A stretch of DNA of 64,000 nt from Opeltia flavorubescens (lineage: Eukaryota > Ascomycota > Lecanoromycetes > Teloschistales > Teloschistaceae). Under the pieces are notes generated by a model. It was not told the DNA's origin. It made no database searches and saw only the letters and a program-made list of their open reading frames with translations. Positions within the stretch are counted from its first letter, which is position 1, and every line of letters begins with the position of its first letter. Shown here in pieces: positions 22,520 through 33,238 of the stretch. The DNA is taken from positions 682,001 to 746,000 of the forward strand of contig KE546979.1 of assembly GCA_000442125.1 (NCBI GenBank), read 5' to 3'. The translations under genes and the position numbers were made by a program.

Positions 22520-23773
22520 CTACAAAGCGGATTCAACTCCTTCTCCGTGCAGAGGGTTCTGATCCGCTAAGCGATCTGCGAAGACGAAGTTTCGGGAGTT
22601 TTTTGCAAGCAGCTCGACGCCCTCAGTCAGCGACCAGCCTTTGATACGACACACCAGCCTTACGATATCCTCCAAAAGCTTATCCATTTCGTTTCCAGCG
22701 CTGTGCAAATCACTCTCGACAAGAATCCTATCGTTGGGAATGGCTTTGACGACCTCAGTCGCTTTCTGTGATCTATCGGAGAAATTGACGAGCCGTGAGA
22801 AGGAAAAGTAAATTGTAGCAGGTACAGAAGGCTCCAAGTACTGCCTCAATGCGTCCAAAGGGCCTGAGTATGAGTGTAAACAAATACGTGGAGGATAAGA
22901 CTTGGACGTCGGAACCTTGCTCTCTTCTTTCTCGGCGACTGAATTCGCAACTGCTTGATTAACATGGGCATGGGCTGCGCTATTTCTCCGTTTACGCTCC
23001 CGTTTACTTATGATAGCTATCTCGTGACCCTGCCACGTCTCCTTCAAAGTCTTGAACAAAATGCCGTGGGCTGCTACCCCATGTACAGATACTGGCCGTC
23101 CTAATTCACCGGCGAGATGAAGCTGAGCCTTCAAGATCTTGCGCTGATGGACGACTTGAACGCGGTAGGGCGACAGTCGACGGCCTTCTCTACCGCCGGG
23201 TGTACGACCCTCATCCCTGTCGGCCTTGTCACTAAGGGTCCAATGCGTGGGGAGCCGGAACGAACGGTCGATTCCAATCTCGCCCACGATTGCATAAGGA
23301 AAGCTTTCGAGATCACCTCTTAATTGATGCAGAAGCTCGGAGAGCGGCCTAGGTTTTGGTAATGAAGCAACGAACTCGTCAGTTGGGGATGGCGAAAGAA
23401 CACTTTTGTAATGTTGAACTGCATCCATTTTCTCAGTTGTCGAGAACGAAGGATCTGAATCATCGAATGTCAGATACGAGAACCACGGATGCCAGCCAAA
23501 AGAAGGCACAAGTTGAGTTTCACTATTGTTATCGTCCTGCTTCCACAGTGTCCTCGCCGTCTCGGGCTGTACCCCGTAACGGTTGACGAATTGACGTACT
23601 ATGCCTTGATCCTCGTATCTAGTCGCCATGATTACCAGTGCTCTCGCCTTCATCTTGGGGATATCATCTAGCGATGCAACAGTATCCGTAGGATGACAGT
23701 GAGCATCAAAAACACCAAGGTGCCACGGGAAGGCTTCGTCGGCATTTGACGGGGAAGAAGCACCGCCCATCAT
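22520..23773 (-). CDS. scn1: Cut9-interacting protein Scn1, TatD-like metal hydrolase
   Basis: TatD-family metallo-hydrolase related to fission yeast Scn1, which interacts genetically and physically with the APC/C subunit Cut9. One frame, 417 aa. Likely metal-site residues are present: DAHCHPTD (His25, His27), GEIGID (Glu), SVHG (His), CLHSYSG (His) and ESDLHSAG (Asp). The middle holds a basic insertion (SKRERKRR). The start ATG-ATG at 23,773 gives MMGGASSP before the first strand VFDAHCH. The core ends at KNSRNFVFA; the following 17 residues to the stop look unconserved, and an alternative splice at 22,537 would replace the last few with the zinc-binding exon downstream. It converges with ctf18. 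Confidence 0.9.
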   Translation of the reverse strand: MMGGASSPSNADEAFPWHLGVFDAHCHPTDTVASLDDIPKMKARALVIMATRYEDQGIVRQFVNRYGVQPETARTLWKQDDNNSETQLVPSFGWHPWFSYLTFDDSDPSFSTTEKMDAVQHYKSVLSPSPTDEFVASLPKPRPLSELLHQLRGDLESFPYAIVGEIGIDRSFRLPTHWTLSDKADRDEGRTPGGREGRRLSPYRVQVVHQRKILKAQLHLAGELGRPVSVHGVAAHGILFKTLKETWQGHEIAIISKRERKRRNSAAHAHVNQAVANSVAEKEESKVPTSKSYPPRICLHSYSGPLDALRQYLEPSVPATIYFSFSRLVNFSDRSQKATEVVKAIPNDRILVESDLHSAGNEMDKLLEDIVRLVCRIKGWSLTEGVELLAKNSRNFVFADRLADQNPLHGEGVESAL

Positions 23774-24228
23774 ATGATTTCTCGTTGAAGGATCTTCAGA
23801 CGTAGTTTCAGTTTCGTTCTCTCATCGGATCGAATGCAGAGAGCTTCTATGGCAACAAGGAATTTACGGTAATGTTATTTCCTCCTGCAGGGATGGAATT
23901 GTTGAAAAGAGGATGTTTACAGCCAAGACAAAGTATTTTCGTGTTGCGGTTACGAACATGTTGAACAAGGCGCTTGATCCGTTGTACTACGTTCTGCGGT
24001 CCAGTACTCGTAAACGTTTCAACAAAGCTGTCTACGTCATATGCGCTAGAAACCACAGATCTTAAAGGTGCTCGATGTGTCTGCACATCTTTCCTTTGAC
24101 CAGTCGCTGTGTATATATTTCATTGTACATCAGTAATGTAGACAGCCAGGCCTTAGGCCTCTAGTAAAGATCATCGCAAGCAGTAACGTTTTCGACGTAT
24201 TTCAACCCTGGATAACTGGCAACCAAGC
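23774..24228. promoter_or_regulatory. divergent region scn1 / membrane-protein gene
   Basis: A 455-bp gap between divergent genes. A 79-codon minus-strand frame at 23,847-24,086 lacks an ATG and cannot be linked to scn1; I take it as chance. No other feature seen. Confidence 0.5.
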
Positions 24229-24882
24229 ATGACCAAGTTCATTTACATAATATTGTACCCCTTGTTATTCCTTGTTTCCATCCCACTAATGATTTTTGCT
24301 TTTCTCACAACTTTTGCTGCTTCTTCGACGCTTCTATTTCGTGTTTTGCTGGTATATGCAGATCTCGCAGCTGCCCTGGTAAAAAACCAATTCCTACACT
24401 CTCAATCTTCCAAATCATCCGTATCACCACGGTCTGGACCCGATGCTCGCGTGTCAAGGCAGGGTGATAGAACCAGGAGTAGCTCAGGCGATTCACATGT
24501 CTCAAGGACGCCAAGATCCGTCGAAAGTAGCGGGCTTGGGATTTACAGCACTGGAAGCATGCAGCGTGACTTTGAAGGAGTTGGGGGATGGCGGATTCCC
24601 AACACAGAAAGTGAAGATATCATATGGGCCTCGATGAACGCTCGTTTAGAGCTGCCAGCTTTCGTCGAAGGACGAAATCGTCATCATCGGCGGTCTATCA
24701 CATCAAGCGGTACCCCTGCTGCTTCTTCTCGTTTCGGATCGTTCGATCACTACGAAGTTAGAGCGCCTACAAGCGCACGATCTTTGGGCACGACTAGCCC
24801 TGAAGAGTACTTCGTTACCCGTTCTACCTCCAGGTCGACAACTGCGCTGGCCACCGCGAATCTGAGCAAATTCATACAGTGA
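24229..24882 (+). CDS. small membrane-anchored protein of unknown function
   Basis: Product of 217 aa with no named domain. Residues 4-52 are strongly hydrophobic and form one long or two adjacent membrane segments (LYPLLFLVSIPLMIFAFLTT and the following stretch). The remainder is Ser/Arg-rich and probably disordered and cytosolic, with a more ordered motif GLGIYSTGSMQRDFEGVGGW and WASMNARLELP. This architecture is seen in conserved hypothetical proteins of Pezizomycotina, but I cannot give a function. It is intronless. Codon use and the long clean frame support it as a real gene. Confidence 0.75.
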   Translation: MTKFIYIILYPLLFLVSIPLMIFAFLTTFAASSTLLFRVLLVYADLAAALVKNQFLHSQSSKSSVSPRSGPDARVSRQGDRTRSSSGDSHVSRTPRSVESSGLGIYSTGSMQRDFEGVGGWRIPNTESEDIIWASMNARLELPAFVEGRNRHHRRSITSSGTPAASSRFGSFDHYEVRAPTSARSLGTTSPEEYFVTRSTSRSTTALATANLSKFIQ

Positions 24883-25231
24883 CCGGCTTGTGATCGGCCT
24901 CCAGGCAGTGTATGACAGTTCCATACCTTACCCATGACTGTTTGGACCGGAGGCCCGGTATCCTCATCACTATTGGGCGGGCCATGGACAATTGACCCCA
25001 GCCAGCATACTCGGCTCGATAGCTCGGAGTAGTGGAGCGGTCAATCATCGATCAGTTCAGTTTACAGGTGGGAAGCATGAATGATAGTATATTCTTACGT
25101 TGCATTCCCAAACTTCGATGTCTTTCGCTTCAATTATATCAATAATATAGGAGCCCAACCCCCGCGCCATGTTATACATGTGATTTACGTACTGCCGCTA
25201 GTCCTTGGTAGACGATCGTTATTACCCAGCC
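24883..25231. other. convergent intergenic region
   Basis: A 349-bp gap between two converging genes; no feature seen. Confidence 0.6.
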
Positions 25232-26910
25232 TCAACACTTTTCGTTTTGGCCAGATAGGTCCGTCATTTCTTGCCTCATGATTTCATTGAATTCCTCCCA
25301 GCCGTCCAAATAAACGTGGTGACCAGCTTTCTTAACGATCAAGCACTTGGCGCCACCACGGTCGTTTTGCTTCTCTTCCGCAGTAGCAGACTCAAGGACT
25401 CGGTCTTTCTCCTCGTTGATCTTCTTTTCCGCGGCGTACCCCCCGTTAATATCCATCCAATCCTGTTCACCATACATTAAAACCACTGGATATCCGCTCT
25501 CACGCCTTTGCTGGGCAACCGCAACGCTTGAAGTCACTGAACCGTTCGGCGCGATCATTTGCCTCCCTACGCCCTGTATGCGTCTTATGAGCGGGCTTCT
25601 TGCGAAGGCGCCGGGTGCCAGGATGTACGCAAGCGCGTACTCGCCGCTACCTCGCTGTCTGAATAGAGAATACGCATATGTATGAAGCGCTTGAGCTTCA
25701 TCGGGTGGGAGATGAGAAAATCTTCTCGATGTCCAGCCTGAGACAAAGCGAGGACCAAACGGACCAGACCACCTCACGATGCTGAAGGGTGAGATATTGG
25801 CGTCCCAAAGGTATACCAACCATTTTGGAAGTGGCCTTCGGGGGGCACTGGGCGTTGTCTCGTCACCGCTCGGGCTTGCCTTTGGGGCTTTGGACCGCGC
25901 GTTTAGAAAGTTGTTGTTGTCACCTGCTGTCTTTGCTGAGTCGGGAATGTTGGGATTTGAACTTTTCGTGGTTACTTCTTGATCTTGGTACACCTCATTG
26001 GTGAGGGTCGAGCTGGACGGGTCTGGCATCGCCGCATTGACAGCATAAGGATCTTCTGGGATACCAACGGGGGATGCCAGTATGAGCTTGTTCAGGTGGC
26101 CGGGAAATTTCAAAGCGTAAGCCACGGCCATATAGCCTCCAAGGCTGTGCCCAAGCAGCGTGAATCGGTCGATGTTCCTCTTCACCCGCCATTCTTCAAG
26201 CGCATCGACGAACCAATCTTCAGCCTCGGTGATGCTCTTCTTACGATCCTTGGAATGTACGCGGAATGGTGGCCTGCTGCTTCGGCCCATGCCGAGGAGG
26301 TCGAGTGCATACACTTTCCAGCCTGGGATTCGACTTAGTCCTTCAAAATTTTTGTAGAAGAACCCCAGACCGGCACCGTAGCCGTGAAGTATGACTAGAT
26401 CGTGGTCCTTTGATTCATCGAGTCGCTCGATTGAGAACTCATTGAGCGCTCGATCTTTGCCACTTAGCTTTACTAATTGAGACTGCCACTGCCGAGGGCC
26501 AAATGGATCCGTGACGGAATCAGTTCGTACAGGGATCGCTTCTCTATCCGGAGCATCAGATACTGGCATAGGACTGTCATCGGTCGATGGCGGGGTGGAG
26601 CCTGTTTGAGTGTGTGTTGGAGGTTTCCTTAAGTAGGGTATGTGGGATAATACAGCGTGCTCCGCTGCAGCAGCCGGTACATTTGCCCACTGCCAAGAGT
26701 AAGCAATGAACAGCCTTTCAGCTTCTGCTTGATGCTCACCCATTGACTAAAGCCCTCCTTATAGCCCAATGTGAAGAAGCCCCCAAACTTTCCTTTCCTG
26801 TTTTCTTCGGTTGGCGCATTACTCTCTTTTGCACGCTGAGATGCAAGAGGGCTCTGCTGAGTCTTGGTCCTTATATCATCACTGCTACCGCTTGTGGTTG
26901 TCGCCGCCAT
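25232..26910 (-). CDS. CLD1: alpha/beta hydrolase, Cld1/ABHD5 family
   Basis: Lipid hydrolase of the family that includes yeast Cld1, the mitochondrial cardiolipin deacylase, and ABHD4/5. Exons are 26910-26740 and 26689-25232, with a 50-nt intron joining FSQW|WANVPAAAAEH; 542 aa. Oxyanion segment HGYGAG is at about 159-164, then WKVYALDLLGMGRSSRP. The nucleophile elbow GHSLGG has Ser at about 239. Near the end VMLYGEQDWMD holds the likely acid and AGHHVYLD the catalytic His, which also forms the HxxxxD motif of this family. An insertion of roughly 60 low-complexity residues separates the core from the lid. The frame stays open 5' of the ATG with Arg-rich sequence, so a longer, presequence-bearing form cannot be excluded. 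Mitochondrial role is inferred from the family. Confidence 0.85.
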
Positions 26911-27455
26911 CGTCAGGTTGCGTTGATTTGATATTGCCAGGGCGAAGGGAACTCTTGAGATCGAACGCAGAGAACGAACGGCCGTGATGTATTTCGCTTC
27001 TCTATACAACAGACGCAGCGCTCTAGGACGATGCCAAAAAAATCTTAGAATAAAGAGGGAAATATGGGTATTGCAAATCGTCAATGCTATGTAGGAGCTG
27101 GAGCCTGCATCAAAATAGTCGGCCGAGAAATGGAATGACGAATACGAAGCAATGCGAGAGCCGAAGATCTGACGTAATCAATGAAGTTTACGAGATACCA
27201 GACGGGCTATGGAGAAAATGGTACGGCAATTTACAAACGCGACATCTTTACATGCAGGCGGTGACATCCTACGGAGATAACGCTTCGGGTTTACGGTCAC
27301 CTTCCCCATAGTTGGTTTCGGTAATATGATCAATTTAGCTACGTCAATTCACTTGATCTCACAGGAAAGTATGCTGGCTCGCTGGATCGAGTCGTGAGAG
27401 CAGGTACTGAACAAGCAGTCAGTACATCTGCTACGATATCTCGGAGATCAATGAC
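26911..27455. promoter_or_regulatory. divergent promoter region CLD1-like / spo7
   Basis: A 545-bp gap between divergent start codons. No recognised element beyond the expected promoters. Confidence 0.5.
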
Positions 27456-28667
27456 ATGTCCTCCGCCTCGGGCTCGAGAATTGACCAAATTGTGAAAGGC
27501 GCTCCGCCTCCTGGTACATCAGTGCCTTCGATCGTGTCTCGCTCCCTGTCGCCATTGCCAACTCCCTCTGAACGTGCACAAGGCAGATCAGAATTAAATC
27601 CGGCCGTCAAGCAGCCTTCGGACCCGGTCGCGTCCCTCCCATCCTCCCCACCGCAGATCTATCTCAACCTCCTAATCCTGGAGGCGTCACTGCGCTCACA
27701 GTACTTAACACTTCGCGCACGCCGAAGGCAGCACACATTCTTTCTTCTACTCTTAACAAGTTGGATAGCCGGCTTCCTTTACGCTTTATTCCTACGACCA
27801 CGCGAAGATGGAAGTGGAGTTGGTGGCTCGGTCTACTGGGTGGTGGAAACGGGTGAGAAAGTGGCACTGATGGGGGGAATTGTGACGGGCATTCTACTGT
27901 GGGGCACAGGCCAGTGGGATCGAGGAGTCAGATGGCCCAGACGCTGGGTCGGAGTCGCTAACCGTGGCTTGAGAAACATTAACGCCAAAATCGTGGTCAT
28001 CAAGGGCCCCTGGTGGAAGGAGATGCTGAGCCATATGTCCTTCCTGTTTCCTTACTCTCCACTTCTTCTGTCTCAAGAGGCGTCTTACCATTACATTGAG
28101 TCCGGTCTGGGCAAACAGAGTGCTAGGCATCGACATGCGAACAATAGCAGCTCCAGGACAGTGGAAGATCTTTCGCCGGGTGGTGATTATATTAAATTAC
28201 TGCTATTTCCAAAACCGTTTTCGCCCGACTTTCGAGAAAACTGGGAGATGTATCGCCTGGAGTATTGGGAAAAGGAGAACGAGCGACGGGCGCAATTGCG
28301 GCGGCAGCTTGTTGAACGTCAGAAACGACAAGCCCAACAGGAAGGGAAGTGGCTGTGGTGGACAGGCTGGCGGAAGACGAAACAGCAAATCGTGGTTGAA
28401 TCCGACGTTGAGAAGGTCCATGCAGCGCATGCAGAGAAAGAGAGCAAGCGGCGGCGGTCGCTCCTTCGGACAGAATCACATTCACAAAACACCTCACGTA
28501 GCAGCACTCCAGCCTCCTTCGATGGCGAAGCCATATCAAAGTCAAGCCGAGGTCGTCGTGGCAGTAGCAATCATGCCAATAGCTCGGAACGGCGAAAAAA
28601 ATTGCGATCTACAGGGTCATCCGATCTCGTGAGTACGGCCAAGGCGGCTAGCTTCGATGCTGAATAG
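27456..28667 (+). CDS. spo7: Spo7-like regulatory subunit of the Nem1-Spo7 phosphatase
   Basis: Membrane partner of the phosphatase Nem1; together they dephosphorylate the lipin Pah1 at the nuclear envelope/ER and control triacylglycerol and membrane synthesis. One frame of 403 aa. After a disordered N-terminus come PPQIYLNLLILEASLRSQYL, then two membrane segments (about 93-113 and 134-154) separated by a short loop, and the conserved WPRRWVGVANRGLRNIN and IKGPWWKEMLSHMSFLFPYS. The C-terminal third is basic, helical and then Ser-rich. A strong donor (GTGAGT at 28,629) lies 13 codons before this stop and could lead to downstream exons, so the C-terminus is uncertain. Confidence 0.9.
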   Translation: MSSASGSRIDQIVKGAPPPGTSVPSIVSRSLSPLPTPSERAQGRSELNPAVKQPSDPVASLPSSPPQIYLNLLILEASLRSQYLTLRARRRQHTFFLLLLTSWIAGFLYALFLRPREDGSGVGGSVYWVVETGEKVALMGGIVTGILLWGTGQWDRGVRWPRRWVGVANRGLRNINAKIVVIKGPWWKEMLSHMSFLFPYSPLLLSQEASYHYIESGLGKQSARHRHANNSSSRTVEDLSPGGDYIKLLLFPKPFSPDFRENWEMYRLEYWEKENERRAQLRRQLVERQKRQAQQEGKWLWWTGWRKTKQQIVVESDVEKVHAAHAEKESKRRRSLLRTESHSQNTSRSSTPASFDGEAISKSSRGRRGSSNHANSSERRKKLRSTGSSDLVSTAKAASFDAE

Positions 28668-30621
28668 GTGTTATCGCTTCCTTGAATACTCCCATTCTGA
28701 TCGTAGATTGCGCATGACCTTTACTTAGAATTCAAGGACAAAGTAGGGTTGATGCTCTATCAGCCAGATCATGTTAATCAAGGCAGAGCTCAATGAAAAC
28801 ATGTACAGGCATGGGGTCCTGAAGGTCGATCGGCATCTGGTCTCGGAGCTCATGTTGTTGATACAGCATGGAAGCTTTACCAGGGAGCAGAGTTCAACAA
28901 ATGGTAGGGTAGATCTTTAGACCCACCATTTCTACACATAATCACTGTCTCTGACCTGCTTTGCCATCAGGACTAGTGCATTACCACAGTCACTGAAAGG
29001 CCAAAGTCTAATACCATGTGTTCACAAGATGGAAGGGGTAAAATATGACCTCGGGGAGACAATAATACGAGAGTGTGAGAAGATTGCGTCTGGGACTTTA
29101 CAGACCTTCGCACTACCAGAGGCCTATGGTTACCTCTGACATTTTCCAATCTCAATCAGGCCATAGGGTCTCGGAACAAGGCGTAGCAGGGATTGCGACT
29201 TTTGAATTGAGTGGAGTCGATGAAATCCATACCAAGCGTGTTGTACTCATTGATTTCTTCCATAACCCATTATCAAAAAAGGTTGATGGGAACACAACAG
29301 CTCCAGATACAAATAGCAGGAGGCACCAGCAAAGTCCCACAATCCCAAAGAACCCAGAAGAAAATCAAAATTGATAGTCCTCTATCTGATGCTCTATTCT
29401 CTAGCATAGGGTGTCTACAGCAACGTATGGAGTACTTAAATCCTACCAGGCCATACTTGCGACATCGAAACTCGACAATAATAATAGATTGGAGCAGTAT
29501 CGGTACTTGGGTTTGCACACCATGGAAAGTTTGGTCGATAAGGATTCCTTCATCGTTTACTCTCGGGCGTATGCCAGACTCAATTTCTATTTCTTCCTTG
29601 ATCGAACGAATCGGCATCGAAGAAGTCAATGTTGCTGGTAAAGAAATGATTGAATCTGCTCGCACACACATGATAATCCTTGAAATCACCGTGTCCAATG
29701 ATCTCCTGGGCTCGCGAGTATGGTGGATGACTCGCAGCCTACAATACGATTATCCCGATTATATGTATGGCTGTCAGATGGTTGAAACTTCAAGTTTTTC
29801 TTACTTGCATCCTTTTGTCATTTCTCCTTCCCTTACCGAACGGAGCTACGCAAGAAGCGGAAGGAGAGACCGGAAAAGTGTCTTGGCGATTTCTCTTGGC
29901 AGTTCTCTTCATGGTCTCCTGAGCCGCGAATTTCCGCCTCGTGTTATAAATACATGTTCCAATAGATGCTTACTCCTAAAGGCAGCTGTATGAAGCCGTT
30001 CGGAGCCACTGGGGCGGCCCGAGGCATGTCGTGCTTCTACACAAACCCCTACTTCGACTAATCTCCGATAAGAAGTCCATCCACATGCATATGTTTAATC
30101 TAATTGCACCAGGTGAAGCTCTTGGCATCTGCTCTTCTTCTTGTTGGAGTAGAATCTTACGTTTTGCTACCCATCTTATCTGATGGAGTCCCTCCTAACC
30201 TTGTTATCTATCTTCTACCGCATATGTATCCGAGAACGGCAACTTCCGTCTCAGAGAGTCACAGGGGAATACCCTTATGCTACATATCATCGTGAATGCT
30301 TAGCCAGAAAGCCAAGAGTGCCGAATGTAAAACCTTGGGGGCTCGCTTCGCTGTCTAGTCTGTTTGTGCTTCGATCGCCCCGTTTACCTTCCACTTTTGA
30401 AGAATTCAAAGCCGGTCATGCGTACAGCAACCATCGCATACATATTTGTATCGACCTTCTCTTTCGAGTATGAAAATGTCTAAGACCTTTCTTTGGGCAT
30501 GCATTACGTTGCCGAGGCCCAAAGTTGCTAAGGGGATTAGGAGATCGTATATATATATTGCCATGGACCATCCACTTTTTCAAGTTTCTCCAGAGTACTT
30601 TTGTTATTGGAAAGGTTAGCC
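28668..30621. other. 2-kb region without a secure gene
   Basis: Apart from the possible exons at 28.7-29.1 kb, the region has only partial frames. The plus-strand frames at 29,211-29,993 (260 codons) and 29,411-29,641 (76 codons, containing YRYLGLHTMESLVDK) overlap each other and a 141-codon minus-strand frame. None has a recognised domain, and no splice model joins them. It may be an eroded gene or simply the carboxypeptidase upstream region. CpA and TpG are present at normal levels, so this is not the RIP block. Confidence 0.4.
28707..29139 (+). CDS. possible spliced 3' exons (spo7 extension or separate gene relic)
   Basis: Three segments, 28707-28742, 28809-28903 and 28971-29139, can be joined with introns of 66 and 67 nt bounded by GT..AG. 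Together with a 78-nt intron (28,629-28,706) they stay in frame with spo7 residue 391 without a stop. Translation includes HDLYLEFKDK, GLGAHVVDTAWKLYQGAEF and LIPCVHKMEGVKYDLGETI, which read like protein rather than chance, but I do not recognise the family. A stop also occurs at 28,905 if the last intron is not used. Alternatives are a separate gene with an unseen start, or chance. Confidence 0.3.
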
Positions 30622-32149
30622 ATGAAGTCCCTCTTCTTTGCTTCGTTGGTCCTTGGCCTGGTTTCGGCGATCGTCGTACCCCGAAAAGCCAATTATGATG
30701 GTTACAGAGTGGTTCGGCTCCAAGTCGGTGATGACGTTTCAAGAGTCAAGAATATCATCCAGGAACTTTCGCTGTCAACCTGGAACGGCGCGCCCAAGGA
30801 CAACTCCGAAGTCGACGTCGTTGTCCCGGCAGACAAATTTTTACAATTTGAGTCAAGCACTGCCGACCTTGATTCGAGTATCATGCATGCGAACCTTGGT
30901 GCTTCAATTGCCAGAGAGACTGACTATCAAGTGTACGCCGGTCGGTCATCTCTTGTTGCCTTCTAACTCAATCCGTGCTGACTTGTCTTTAGTTGGAAGT
31001 GCAAATTCTACTTGGTTCAATTCCTATCATCCGTATGCGGATCACATCCAGTTCTTGAATGATTTGAAAAACTCCTATCCATCAAATTCGGAAATTGTGA
31101 CTATTGGAAATTCGCTGCAGGGAAGGCCTATAACTGGTATTCATTTCTACGGTACCGGCTTGAAGAACACCAAACCTGCCGTAGTCCTCCACGGAACAGT
31201 GCATGCTCGAGAATGGATCACAACAATGGTAAATTCGACTCCCATGTTTGTAGATGCCAAATTAATCTCTATCAAAGGTCACCGAGTACTTCGCATACAG
31301 TTTCTTAAGCGGCTTTGCCTCTAACACGGATATTCGTACCCTGTTGAACAAGTACGACTTCTATATCTTTCCTGTCGTAAACCCAGATGGTACGTTATCT
31401 ATGCTATATACCGTCAAGTTGTGACTAAACAAGTTTTAGGCTTTGTGTACACGCAAACCAACGACAGGCTTTGGCGAAAGAATCGGCAAAGCACCTCTGG
31501 AAGCTCCTGCCTCGGTCATGATATAAATCGTAATTGGAATTACCAGTGGTCCACCCCTGGTGGTTCTTCTACGGATCCATGTGCCCAGGATTTTAGAGGT
31601 CAGTCTTCACCCGAGGAAAGAAGGTGATTGCTCTAAGTGCCCGCTAACATTTCCCATTTAGGTAGCGCCGCTGCAGACGCTCCTGAGACTGTTGTCCTTG
31701 CAAATTTTGTCAATAAATTAGCGGCATCGGCCCAGAAGCTCAAGCTCTTTATCGATTACCATTCTTATTCACAGCTCTTCATGACACGTATGTCATTGCG
31801 TTACCTTTAGAAGACGCATGGACTAATTCATGCAACAGCCTATGGTTACTCCTGTTCCATCGTGACGTCAAATAATGCAGAGTATCAATCTCTTGCCCAG
31901 GGCGTTGCTGCCGCCATCAAAGGCGTTTACGGCACCGTCTTCAAAACTGGGCCTATCTGTCCAACCATTTATCAGGTGTCTGGTAGCAGCGTCGATTACC
32001 TGGCTGACGTGACCAAGGCTCAGTACAGCTTTACATCCGAGCTTAGGGACACGGGTAACTATGGATTTGTCCTGCCAGCGAATCAGATTCTGCCAAGCGG
32101 TGTGGAGGCATTTGCGGGTTTCAGATATTTGCTATCGAACTTGCGGTAG
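30622..32149 (+). CDS. secreted zinc metallocarboxypeptidase, peptidase family M14A
   Basis: Extracellular carboxypeptidase A-like enzyme that removes C-terminal residues from peptides. Exons are 30622-30940, 30993-31228, 31278-31389, 31440-31598, 31662-31787 and 31839-32149; all five introns (49-63 nt) keep phase; 420 aa. A signal peptide is clear ([16 protein letters not shown]), followed by a propeptide of about 100 residues with activation-domain segment [14 protein letters not shown]. The mature enzyme starts near [13 protein letters not shown]. Zinc ligands are His177 and Glu180 (HAREW) and His309 (DYHSYSQ); DINRNW is the substrate-binding Asn-Arg; the catalytic Glu is Glu385 (SELRD). 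The first intron uses an uncommon donor, GTCGGT. It is the last gene before the AT-rich block, about 0.9 kb away. Confidence 0.94.
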
Positions 32150-33034
32150 TGAAGCTGTTGGGAGGATTGCGTTTATGAGGATGGAACATAATCTATGATG
32201 TACCAAAGTTGATTTCAATTTAGGAATTCATGCTCAATTCCTATGGGAAAGAATGTGTAGTAGAGTCTACAGCTGAGATTTGGAGACATTGGTGCGTGGT
32301 TGGACAGCGTGACTGCACATTCTTACCCTCTGGCATTACATGTTCCATTTGCTTTGCATACTTTCCATTCTGAACTCGCTTCATTTTCTCAATCACTCCT
32401 CACGTCGTTTCCTCGTTCGTTCTGGAATTTGAGGATACATAAGCTAAATAGAGGCAATCGAAATCCAGATCAAAGTTTCAGATCTTATACTTTGCCTCTA
32501 ACCACTCAGCTCGCCATTGGGTCTATGGACGCTATCTACTTTATCTATATAAGGGCATTGTGAGGCTAGACCGCAAACAAACGGGGGCCGAGAGATATCT
32601 ATTCATTCAAATATATTCTCAATTCCTCGGTATCTTGTTACTTTATCTTCCTAAATCTTGTTAAGACTTCTTGTGCATTTTTCTGCAGCTATAGGTGCGC
32701 CCACGGTACTTTTATATCGGGGAATTCCATCTCCTCCGATTCATCCTCGAATTGCTCCATCGATGATGGTGTCTGGTAAAAGCAAGTGAATTGACTGTAT
32801 AGAACGTCCACGAGATCTCGAGAGACAATAGTAAGTACATATCACTCTAAATCGCTGACATGACTCGATTTTAAGCCCCAGTCGTTCAGTCAGCCAGTCC
32901 CTCCTTTAGGTACATGAATGCTGCTGGTAGCGGAGCTGTATAAGTCATGAAGCTAAGAACAGGCATGATGCAGCGGGAATGAACTCGATATCATGCAGAA
33001 GTAACTGCTAGCCTTTCTTCTTAATAACCAATGA
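32150..33034. other. transition zone between genes and RIP block
   Basis: An 885-bp stretch with ordinary composition and no gene; the 87-codon frame at 32,300 has no family features. It ends at an LTR where composition changes sharply. Confidence 0.6.
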
Positions 33035-33238
33035 TGTTGTATAGTAGGCATGGGGTGATAGTACGTATTGAAGGTGAAGAACTATCTATCTATAGAATCT
33101 GCAACTAGATAAATATGGGCGCCAAGAGGCCCTAAACCTAACTAGGTAAATCTACTTAAAAGGCTTCCTTCGAGCTATAGTAGCTATTCAGCTCTACCTA
33201 CCCTATTAGCCTTCTATTTATACGGTAAAGCTGCAATA
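33035..33238 (-). repeat. inverted LTR of the same family as the 39.9-kb element
   Basis: This stretch of 204 bp is the reverse complement of the LTRs at 39,925 and 46,918, recognisable over its full length (for example GATTCTATAGATAG, AAGGCCTCCTT-like and CTACCTACC segments). Sequence to its right (from 33,239 to at least about 33,400, weaker to 33,600) matches the reverse complement of that element's 3' internal end. It is therefore the 3' LTR of a second, inverted copy. The flanking five bases (AATGA on the left, GATAC on the right) do not form a target duplication, as expected for one end of a longer copy. Its gene-ward half keeps many CpA/TpG. Confidence 0.8.

Noticed and set aside
27893-28632. 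several long frames on both strands
   Set aside because: Shadows of the spo7 coding sequence in other frames.
32300-32563. 87-codon frame downstream of the carboxypeptidase
   Set aside because: No domain, low-complexity composition, ends in non-conserved sequence; likely chance in 3' flanking DNA.
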